Origin: Holophagales bacterium
Lineage (GTDB): Bacteria; Acidobacteriota; Thermoanaerobaculia; Multivoradales; Multivoraceae
NCBI GenBank assembly: GCA_009836625.1
Contig: VXVC01000012.1
Span: forward strand, 380,073-444,072
Length of the DNA stretch: 64,000 nucleotides
Direction: 5' to 3'
Under the pieces are notes generated by a model. That model saw only the letters and a list, made by a program, of their open reading frames with translations. It did no database searches and had not been told where the DNA came from. Positions 1 through 6,811 of this stretch are shown in pieces (position 1 is the first letter of the stretch; each line of letters starts with the position of its first letter). The translations under genes were made by a program, and so were the position numbers.

Positions 1-1569
1 GCCGTTGTGGACGGCGTCCAGGCCCGGATCGTCCGCGTCTTCCTGCATCGCGGCGGCCACCATGCCCGGATGGAGCACCTGCCGGTCGCCGATCCGGCCG
101 CGCTGGACGTTCAGCAGGTTGGCGATCTTCAGGATGTCGTCCGGGGTCCAGAACATGCCGTAGCCGCCGAAGACGTAGCCGTCGGCCCGGTTGTCCGTGC
201 GCAGCGACTGGAGCGCCCCGGCGGAGACGCCCAGCGGCCTGTAGACCTCGGTGGCCAGGAACTCCAGCAGGTCGGCGGGCTCCTTTGGCGAGGCGCCCGC
301 TTGCTGGCCGAGGTACCCGCTCATGGCCACGGACAGCAGGAAGGCGTCCGTCGTGTGGTACACCCAGCGTGCGCCGGGCGACTCCCTCGTCGGGTAGGCG
401 AGGGCGCCCCGCAGCTTGCGGTTCCGGTGCTCCGGCACGAAGAAGTTCAGCTCGGTCGTCGAGTTCTTTTCGTCGTCCTGGTTGCCCGTGTCCCAGTAGT
501 GGCCGGTCGCCATGTCGAGGGCGTGCTCGAAGGTCACGCCGTGGAAGCTGCCCCTGGGTGGCTTGGGCACGTAGTCCCTGAGTTCGAGTTCGGTCACCTC
601 GAAACCGTCCCTCTGCGCCAGCCGCATCAGCGCGACGGCGCCGACGGCGGTCTTGGCAGTGGAGTAGGACGGCAGGCGGATCTGCTCGGGATACGGGTAG
701 TCACCGTAGCGGGTGTGGACCGGGCCCTGGTAGTGGACCCCGCCGAAGGCGACGCCGAAGGCGGTGAGGTGCTCGCGGTCGAAGCCGCCGCCGAACGCCT
801 GAGGGTAGACCTGGGCGCGCGGGTAGTCGTCCCGAATCTCCTCGATCGGCCGGATCGGGAGCCGGGAGGCGGCTTCGGCAGCGTAGGCCGCGAGTACTAC
901 CCTTGCCTCGGGCGGCTCGCCGGAGGTGAAGCGGGTGGGGCCCGCGTCCCAGAGGTCGAACTTGAAGTACTTGCAGGTCTCCTGCGTGGCCTGGAAGGCC
1001 GCCGGCGAGGTGGCGCCGCCGTCGAACAGGAAGGACACGACACCGTGGTAGGCGCAGTTCTGGTTGCGCTCGACCAGTGTGATCGGCAACGAGGCCCGGC
1101 TTCTGCCGCCGTCGCCGTTCTCGCTCCAGATCCGGCCCGGTCCGACGATGACGTTCCAGTAGGCGTCGCCGGTGTAGCGGAGCGCCCGGTTGGCGGGCAC
1201 CAGGTGGGAGCCACTCTGGACCAGGGCGACATCGAGCCGCGGAATGCGGCGCAGGGCGGAGACGATCGGCGGCTCATCCGCCCGCAGGTAGGTGTCGTGG
1301 TGGACTGTCCAGGAGGCTCCGCCGCCGCCGAAGAGCTGCAGCGTGCCTCGCATCTCGTGGCGCGGCGGTGCGGCGTTCTCGGGCAGGCCAAAGGCCGCGT
1401 TGTCGACGGGAGTCGGATGCTCACCGGCCAGGAGCTGGGATGCCGGCAGCGCGGTCCGCGCGACGTCACCCGAGCCGGCGAGGGGGTCGCCGGGCAGGTC
1501 GACGGCGGCCGCCGCGGGCTGGACGGCGGCCGCGCAGACGGTCCAGAGCAGGGCCGCGAATCGGGTCAT
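1..1569 (-). CDS. Exported serine hydrolase, beta-lactamase/PBP-like fold (3' end outside window)
   Basis: The protein reads in from an ATG at 1569 and is still open at the window edge (523 codons, no stop), so the C-terminus is missing. The N-terminus (M-T-R-F-A-A-L-L-W) is hydrophobic and Ala-rich, consistent with a signal peptide. At about residue 300 is P-S-Y-S-T-A-K-T, the SxxK nucleophile motif of class C beta-lactamase/penicillin-binding-type hydrolases, and further on is W-V-Y-H-T-T-D, where the family's Tyr-x-x motif is expected. This predicts an envelope amidase or esterase; the real substrate cannot be read. The roughly 290 residues before the SxxK motif are longer than in a plain AmpC. 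It diverges from the exonuclease gene with 47 bp between starts. A 523-codon frame on the opposite strand is its shadow. Confidence 0.8.
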   Translation of the reverse strand, partial: MTRFAALLWTVCAAAVQPAAAAVDLPGDPLAGSGDVARTALPASQLLAGEHPTPVDNAAFGLPENAAPPRHEMRGTLQLFGGGGASWTVHHDTYLRADEPPIVSALRRIPRLDVALVQSGSHLVPANRALRYTGDAYWNVIVGPGRIWSENGDGGRSRASLPITLVERNQNCAYHGVVSFLFDGGATSPAAFQATQETCKYFKFDLWDAGPTRFTSGEPPEARVVLAAYAAEAASRLPIRPIEEIRDDYPRAQVYPQAFGGGFDREHLTAFGVAFGGVHYQGPVHTRYGDYPYPEQIRLPSYSTAKTAVGAVALMRLAQRDGFEVTELELRDYVPKPPRGSFHGVTFEHALDMATGHYWDTGNQDDEKNSTTELNFFVPEHRNRKLRGALAYPTRESPGARWVYHTTDAFLLSVAMSGYLGQQAGASPKEPADLLEFLATEVYRPLGVSAGALQSLRTDNRADGYVFGGYGMFWTPDDILKIANLLNVQRGRIGDRQVLHPGMVAAAMQEDADDPGLDAVHNG

Positions 1570-1616
1570 GGCGGCTGATGGTAGCTTGCCGGCGTGACCC
1601 GGATGCGGCGCCCGCC

Positions 1617-2504
1617 ATGTACGTCCACCTGATCGACGGCACCTACGAGCTCTTTCGCCACCACTTCGGCGCGCCGAGCTATCGCAACGACGACGGGCTC
1701 GAGGTGGGGGCGGTGCGTGGAGTCGTCTTCTCGGTGCTCGGCATGTTTCGGGATGGGGCGACCCATGTGGCGGTGGCGACCGACCACGTGATCGAGTCGT
1801 TCCGCAACGAGATGTGGCCCGGCTACAAGACCGGCGAGGGGATCGAGCCGGAGTTGCTGGCCCAGTTCCCGGTGCTCGAGGAGGCCCTGGCCGCGCTCGG
1901 GGTCACGGTCTGGCCGATGGTCGAGCACGAGGCCGACGACGGGCTTGCCAGCGGCGCCGCGATGGCGGCCGCGGACGAGCGGGTCGTCGAGGTCCGCATC
2001 TGCACGCCGGACAAGGATCTGGCCCAGTGCGTCGACGCCGGTCGGGGCGGCAAGACGGTCCAGGTGGACCGCCGGCGGGGCGTGCGCTGGGAGGCCGACG
2101 GCGTCCGCGAGAAGTTCGGTGTCGAGCCCGAGTCGATCCCGGACTACCTGGGGTTGGTCGGCGACAGCGCCGACGGTTTCCCGGGTCTGCGCGGCTGGGG
2201 CGCCAAGTCGACGGCGACGGTGCTCGCGCACTACGTCCACCTGGAGCAGATCCCGGACGAACCGTGGAAGTGGGCGGTCAAGGTGCGGGGACGGGACCGC
2301 CTGGCGGCGACGCTGCGCGAGGAGCGGGCGTCGGCGGAGCTGTTCCGGGAGCTCGCGACCCTGGTCCGCGAAGCGCCGGTCAGCGCTTCCGTCGACGAAC
2401 TCCGCTGGCGGGGCCCGCGGCCCGAGCTGGAGGCTGTGGCTGGACGGCTGGCCGCGCCCGGCCTGGTCCAGCAGGCGGAGCGGGTGGCCACGGACTCGAC
2501 GTAG
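1617..2504 (+). CDS. 5'-3' exonuclease, FEN/Pol I N-terminal family
   Basis: 295 aa, a stand-alone 5' nuclease like the N-terminal domain of DNA polymerase I, expected to cut 5' flaps or degrade 5' ends in repair and Okazaki fragment maturation. Visible motifs are I-D-G-T-Y near the N-terminus, G-Y-K-T (the arch Tyr-Lys), E-A-D-D, T-P-D-K-D-L-A-Q (acidic metal ligands) and G-D-S-A-D-G-F-P-G-L-R-G-W-G-A-K-S-T, which matches the helix-hairpin-helix DNA-binding signature G-D-x-x-D-x-x-P-G. The ATG at 1617 is chosen because the family begins with a short beta strand leading into I-D-G; the same frame is open upstream to 1368, but that part lies under the divergent hydrolase gene. MTHFR follows 13 bp downstream. 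Confidence 0.88.
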   Translation: MYVHLIDGTYELFRHHFGAPSYRNDDGLEVGAVRGVVFSVLGMFRDGATHVAVATDHVIESFRNEMWPGYKTGEGIEPELLAQFPVLEEALAALGVTVWPMVEHEADDGLASGAAMAAADERVVEVRICTPDKDLAQCVDAGRGGKTVQVDRRRGVRWEADGVREKFGVEPESIPDYLGLVGDSADGFPGLRGWGAKSTATVLAHYVHLEQIPDEPWKWAVKVRGRDRLAATLREERASAELFRELATLVREAPVSASVDELRWRGPRPELEAVAGRLAAPGLVQQAERVATDST

Positions 2505-2517
2505 GATCCGTTTCGTT

Positions 2518-4308
2518 GTGAAGCTGATCGACAAGCTGCGCTCGGCGATCGCCGAGGGACGGCCCTTCTACTCCTTCGAGTACTTCCCACCGAAGACGGA
2601 GGCGGGGATCGAGAACCTCTACGCGCGCATCGAGCGCATGGGGCGTCTTGAGCCGGCGTTCGTCGACGTCACCTGGGGCGCCGGAGGCAGCACGGCCGAG
2701 TTGACCTTCGAGCTGGCGAACACGATCGAGAACGTGCTCGGCCTCGAAACGATGATGCACCTGACCTGCACCAACATGCCGCGGCGCCGGATCGCGGCGG
2801 TGCTGGACGACTGCCGCGCGCGCGGCATCGGCAACATCCTGGCGCTGCGCGGGGATCCGCCCCGCGGCCGCGGCGCCTGGTCGCCGATCGCCGACGGCTT
2901 CTCGCACGCCTCGGACCTGGTGCGGTTCATCCGCGAGGAGCATGGAGACCACTTCGGGATCTGCGTTGGCGGCTACCCGGAAGGTCACCCGGAGGCTCCC
3001 AGCCGGGAGCGCGATCTCGACCATCTCGCCGCCAAGGTGGAGACTGGCGCCGATTTCGTGATCACGCAAATGTTCTACGAGCCGGAGCTCTACTTCCGCT
3101 TCCTGGAGGAGTGCCGGGAACGCGGCATCGACTGTCCGATCGTTCCCGGACTGGCACCGATCAACGGTTACCAGTCCTTTCAGCGGATCACGGGCTTCGG
3201 CGCCAGCGCGCCGCCCGAGATCGTCAGCGAGATCGAAGCGCGCCGCTACCACGACGCGTCGGTGCGCGAGTACGGCCAGGATCTGTTGACCGGCATCTGC
3301 CGCCGCCTGCTGGACGGCGGCGCCCCCGGTCTTCACTTCTACACGTTGAATCTCGAGCGATCGGTGCAGGTCATCCTCGACCGGCTCGGCATCGTGCCGG
3401 AGCGCACGGAAAGGGTCCTGCCCTGGCGAAGCGCGACGGCGGTTCAGCGCCCCAGGGAGGACGTCCGTCCGATCTTCTGGGCCAACCGGCCGAAGAGCTA
3501 CCTCGCCCGCACCCGGGACTGGGACGAGTTTCCGAACGGTCGCTGGGGCGACGCCGGCTCACCGGCGTTCGGCGATCTCGGCGATCACCATCTCGCGTTT
3601 CGACCGATCAAGGCCGATATGGCCCGTGAGCGGTGGGGCCGCGAGCTGCCCTCGATCGACCAGGTGCGGGAGGTCTTCGCGGGTTTCTGCCGTGGCGACG
3701 TCGACGGGATCCCCTGGTACGACTGGCCGCTGGACCTGGAGAGCGAACCGCTGCGCAACGCCCTGGTGCGGCTGAATCTGGCGGGGCTGCTCACGATCAA
3801 CTCGCAGCCGCGCGTGAACGGTGCTCCGTCCGACGACCCCGCGGTCGGCTGGGGCGGCACCGGCGGCCGCGTCTACCAGAAGGCCTATCTGGAGTTCTTC
3901 GTGGCGCCGGAGCAGGTGCCCCCATTGCTCGCTGCGCTGGAAGCGAACGAGAGCCTGACGTACCACGCGATCGACCGGTCCGGTACGGCCTACAGCAACT
4001 GCGACACGGTCAACGCGGTGACCTGGGGCGTGTTCCCCGGTGAGGAGATCCGCCAGCCGACCATCGTCGACCCGCGCTCGTTCGAGGTCTGGAAGGACGA
4101 GGCCTTCGACCTGTGGCTCTCCTCCTGGGCGGCAGTTTACGAAGAAGGCAGTGAGTCGCGGCGCCTGCTACAGCGCATCCACGATACGTACTTTCTGGTC
4201 AACGTGGTCGACAATGACTACGTCGACGGCGACCTCCTCGGCTACCTGCTGGAGGCCATTCAGGCCGACGAACCGCCGTCCATGACGATCGTCGCGCCGG
4301 TCACGTAG
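2518..4308 (+). CDS. Methylenetetrahydrofolate reductase, long eukaryotic-type with C-terminal regulatory domain
   Basis: 596 aa. Residues 1-300 are the FAD-dependent catalytic barrel that reduces 5,10-methylene- to 5-methyl-tetrahydrofolate for methionine synthesis (S-F-E-Y-F-P-P-K-T, D-V-T-W-G-A-G-G, A-L-R-G-D-P-P, T-Q-M-F-Y). From about residue 315 there is a second domain with I-F-W-A-N-R-P-K-S-Y, D-W-D-E-F-P-N-G-R-W-G, L-T-I-N-S-Q-P, Q-K-A-Y-L-E-F-F, N-A-V-T-W-G-x-F-P-G and N-Y-F-L-V-N-type motifs. These match, almost word for word, the S-adenosylmethionine-binding regulatory half of animal and fungal MTHFR. Ordinary bacterial MetF stops near 300 aa. The start is GTG 2518; an upstream in-frame extension overlaps the exonuclease gene and is rejected. 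The 3' end overlaps the convergent SDR gene by 49 bp. Confidence 0.93.
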   Translation: MKLIDKLRSAIAEGRPFYSFEYFPPKTEAGIENLYARIERMGRLEPAFVDVTWGAGGSTAELTFELANTIENVLGLETMMHLTCTNMPRRRIAAVLDDCRARGIGNILALRGDPPRGRGAWSPIADGFSHASDLVRFIREEHGDHFGICVGGYPEGHPEAPSRERDLDHLAAKVETGADFVITQMFYEPELYFRFLEECRERGIDCPIVPGLAPINGYQSFQRITGFGASAPPEIVSEIEARRYHDASVREYGQDLLTGICRRLLDGGAPGLHFYTLNLERSVQVILDRLGIVPERTERVLPWRSATAVQRPREDVRPIFWANRPKSYLARTRDWDEFPNGRWGDAGSPAFGDLGDHHLAFRPIKADMARERWGRELPSIDQVREVFAGFCRGDVDGIPWYDWPLDLESEPLRNALVRLNLAGLLTINSQPRVNGAPSDDPAVGWGGTGGRVYQKAYLEFFVAPEQVPPLLAALEANESLTYHAIDRSGTAYSNCDTVNAVTWGVFPGEEIRQPTIVDPRSFEVWKDEAFDLWLSSWAAVYEEGSESRRLLQRIHDTYFLVNVVDNDYVDGDLLGYLLEAIQADEPPSMTIVAPVT

Positions 4309-5024
4309 CTGCCCATCTTCGAGGCCAGGAACACGGCCGCGCCCGCGATCTCGTTGGGCTGCGCGTGCCGGCCGACCGGCGTCCGGCTGGCGATCGCCTG
4401 CCGTTTCTCCTCGGAGTCGACGAGCACGCTCGCGAAGTAGGTCTCGACGACACCGGGCGCGATCGCGTTGACCCGGATGCCGAACTGGCCGAGTTCCTTG
4501 GCCCAGCCGCGGGTCATGTTGAGCACCGCCGCCTTGGTCAGCGCGTAGGTCAGTTCGTTGGGACCCGGCCGCAGACCGGCGATCGAGGCGACGCTGATCA
4601 CGTTGCCCGAGCCCTGTTTCTTCATCAGCCGCGCCGCCTGCTGGATGTGGACAAAGTAGCCTTTGAGGTTGACCTCCAGGGTCTTGTCGAAGGCCCACTC
4701 CGGCATGTCGATCGCCGGTCCGAAGTAGGGGTTCGTCGCCGCGTTGTTGACGAGGATGTCGAGCCGCCCGAACTCGCTCTCGATGCGCGCGAACAGCGCC
4801 GCGATCTGTTCCACGTTGCCGGCGTGACAGGCGATCGGCACCGCCTTTCCGCCGTCGGCCTCGATCGACTCGGCGACCTTGTCGAGCCCTTCCTGCTTCC
4901 GCGACGCGAGGATCACGGTCGCGCCCTGTTCGGCGAAGCCGCGGGCGATGGCCTCGCCGATGCCGCGCGAGGCGCCGGTGACGAGGGCGACCTGGTCGGT
5001 GAGGCTGAAGTCGAGGATGGGCAT
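4260..5024 (-). CDS. Short-chain dehydrogenase/reductase (SDR), classical type
   Basis: 254 aa NAD(P)-dependent oxidoreductase of FabG-like architecture. T-G-A-S-R-G-I-G at residues 17-24 is the cofactor-binding glycine motif, N-N-A is at 93-95, Ser147 and Tyr160-x3-Lys164 form the catalytic set, and P-G-V-V-E-T follows the active site. The C-terminal V-T-G-A-T-I-V-M-D-G-G is typical. The ATG at 5024 gives the usual SDR N-terminus (P-I-L-D-F-S-L-T-D-Q-V-A-L-V-T-G); the frame stays open to 5246, but the extra residues are a TlpA-like relic. The substrate is unknown. Its last 49 bp overlap the convergent MTHFR gene, leaving no room for a terminator between them. Confidence 0.9.
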   Translation of the reverse strand: MPILDFSLTDQVALVTGASRGIGEAIARGFAEQGATVILASRKQEGLDKVAESIEADGGKAVPIACHAGNVEQIAALFARIESEFGRLDILVNNAATNPYFGPAIDMPEWAFDKTLEVNLKGYFVHIQQAARLMKKQGSGNVISVASIAGLRPGPNELTYALTKAAVLNMTRGWAKELGQFGIRVNAIAPGVVETYFASVLVDSEEKRQAIASRTPVGRHAQPNEIAGAAVFLASKMGSYVTGATIVMDGGSSA

Positions 5025-5102
5025 GGGCGATCTCCTGCGGGTGGCTTCGTTTCGGCGCGTGAGCATACGCCGAGCGCCGGCGCGGGACCGACACGAACGA
5101 GC

Positions 5103-5400
5103 GCCGGTCAACCCAGGCAGCGTGCCGCCCACAGTTGCGTGTTGTATGCGGCGTACCAGGTCAGCCTCCGCGTGGGCAAACGTTCTCTTCGCTGCCGTGA
5201 TGCGGAAGCCGGGCACAAGAAACTCCTCCTGTTCCACTCCCGTCATGAGACCGCTGGCTATCCCGAGCGCGCGGCGGCCCGCAGCCCGGGGTCCTCGGCT
5301 TCAGACGCCATCTTCTGGAGGAACGAATCGGTTGCGGGTGGGGTTGACGCGTTGGACCCCGCGTACTGATTGAAGCTGCCGATTTCGAACAGCACCTGCC
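5103..5400 (-). pseudogene. Decayed remnant of a TlpA-like lipoprotein gene
   Basis: Two blocks in different frames resemble the intact TlpA-like protein encoded just upstream on the same strand. The block at about 5103-5246 reads V-E-Q-E-E-F and then T-F-A-H-A-E-A-D-L-V-R-R-I, A-T-V-G-G-T-L-P-G-L; the intact gene has V-E-S-E-Q-F, T-F-S-D-A-E-A-D-L-I-D-R-I, T-T-V-G-G-I-L-P-A-L. The block at about 5270-5400 reads D-S-F-L-Q-K-M-A-S-E-A-E-D-P-G-L, against N-V-F-L-E-E-M-A-T-G-A-E-N-P-V-L, and then hits stops. The thioredoxin domain itself is missing. This looks like a partial tandem duplication that decayed. It fills most of the otherwise gene-free stretch 5025-5456; nothing else is seen there. 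Confidence 0.7.
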
Positions 5401-5456
5401 GCCACCCTAGCTTCTTTCAGGTCGGGCCTCGGACCGGGTACGGGCCGTGGCAGAGC

Positions 5457-6716
5457 TCAGCCTTCAGACGCCGTCGCCACGGTCTGCTCCACGAGGGATA
5501 AGAACTCCGCGGACAGCGAGTTGGTTCTGGCTAGTACCTGGCCGTGCTGATCGACGAGTATGTAGGTGGGGTAGGAGCGAACATCCAGTTTGCGAGTCAC
5601 TTCGCTGGACGTGCCGACGTGCCAGTTGGCCCAGGGCATGGGCTCCTTCTCGATGAAGGTGGTCACGGTCTCAAGGTTTGCGTCGACGCTGATTGCCAGA
5701 AGAGCGAAACGGTCCGCTCCGAGGTCGGCGACCAGCTCACGGAGATCCGGTAGCGCGGCGACGCAGGGTTTGCACCAGGTGGCCCAGAAATCGAGCAGCA
5801 GCACGCGTCCTCTGTAGTCGGCCAGCGTCTCCTCGATGCCGTCGAGACTAGACCCTGCCAGTGCGGGCAGGATTCCTCCGACGGTCGTTCGGCGGATCCG
5901 GTCGATCAGGTCCGCTTCGGCGTCACTGAAGGTTCTCGTAGCCAACGCCTCTCCGAAACGCCCCCGGAACTGCTCGCTTTCGACGCCCGCTTTCAGTCCA
6001 GTCGCCATCTCAAGGGCGCGTTCGCGGCTCACTGCGCGTTCCGCTGCGCTTAGTCCTTCGGCATCGACGGCTCGTGCGAGGTCCCGGGCGCGGTAGTAGC
6101 GAGCAGAGGCGCTCAACACCGGGTTCTCCGCGCCAGTCGCCATCTCCTCGAGGAAGACGTTGGCCGCCGACTGAGCTGAATCGCCGTTCTGCCGGAGGCT
6201 GTCGATCTGGGCTACGAGTTCCGGCCACCGTTCATAGTCGGGTGCCAGGTCCGCGATTGCCCTGGCTGCAGCGTAGGTCAGCCGTTGGTTCCTCGGGTTT
6301 CCTGCGGCTCCGGAGTCGAACTGAGGGAGTTTGACGAGAAACTCTGCGGCTTCGATCGTCCTGTCGTACCTTCCGGCGCCTTCGAGGATCGCCGATGCCG
6401 CAGCGATCGCGGGCCCGATGTCGGGGCGTTCCGGGAGCTCCGTGAGCGGAATGAACATCCGGTCTTCCTCTACCGCGATCTTTCGGCCGACTTCCAGCCA
6501 CACCGCATGCTCCTGTATGTACTTGTCGATCGTTTGCCAGTTCGGATCGGCGTCCAGAAGCGTCGCCGAAGTGTCGTCGTCAAGACCTTTCGTAGGCGAA
6601 TCCGTAACGCGGTCACACGCGCCGCCTGCTAGAAGCAGAATCGTGGTGGCGGCCAGGAGGACGGGCGGGGTCGCGTGCTCGGCCTCTGTCTCCACGTTGC
6701 GTAGGGCCGTCTTCAT
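5457..6716 (-). CDS. TlpA-like thioredoxin-fold lipoprotein
   Basis: 419 aa from the ATG at 6716. The N-terminal hydrophobic stretch ends L-L-L-A-G-G-A-C (Cys34), a plausible though not perfect lipobox, so it is probably anchored in the envelope. A helical, tetratricopeptide-like middle region of about 250 residues precedes a thioredoxin domain with W-A-T-W-C-K-P-C (about residues 311-318) and the cis-Pro region S-Y-P-T-Y-I-L-V-D. It is expected to act as a periplasmic thiol-disulfide reductase (TlpA/ResA family), perhaps for cytochrome maturation or a dedicated partner. An alternative start at 6788 would add 24 residues without a signal-peptide benefit. It diverges from the CoA-transferase gene. 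A decayed copy lies just downstream (5103-5400). Confidence 0.85.
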   Translation of the reverse strand: MKTALRNVETEAEHATPPVLLAATTILLLAGGACDRVTDSPTKGLDDDTSATLLDADPNWQTIDKYIQEHAVWLEVGRKIAVEEDRMFIPLTELPERPDIGPAIAAASAILEGAGRYDRTIEAAEFLVKLPQFDSGAAGNPRNQRLTYAAARAIADLAPDYERWPELVAQIDSLRQNGDSAQSAANVFLEEMATGAENPVLSASARYYRARDLARAVDAEGLSAAERAVSRERALEMATGLKAGVESEQFRGRFGEALATRTFSDAEADLIDRIRRTTVGGILPALAGSSLDGIEETLADYRGRVLLLDFWATWCKPCVAALPDLRELVADLGADRFALLAISVDANLETVTTFIEKEPMPWANWHVGTSSEVTRKLDVRSYPTYILVDQHGQVLARTNSLSAEFLSLVEQTVATASEG

Positions 6717-6811
6717 GTTGTTGCCGGTCGCAACTGCATTCCGATCCGCTGCTATTCCGGTCCCGGTAGGACAGGCCTGGTCGTTCACTGCGACTGCTAC
6801 CGTCCCGCACG

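Noticed and set aside
7..1578. Plus-strand frame of 523 codons
   Set aside because: Arg/Gly/Val-rich shadow of the minus-strand serine hydrolase, which has a signal peptide and an SxxK motif.
4309..4330. Terminator between MTHFR and SDR
   Set aside because: The two genes overlap by 49 bp and no hairpin with a T-run is visible.
5025..5246. Longer N-terminus for the SDR gene
   Set aside because: The added residues match the middle of the TlpA-like protein, not an SDR; ATG 5024 gives the normal family start.
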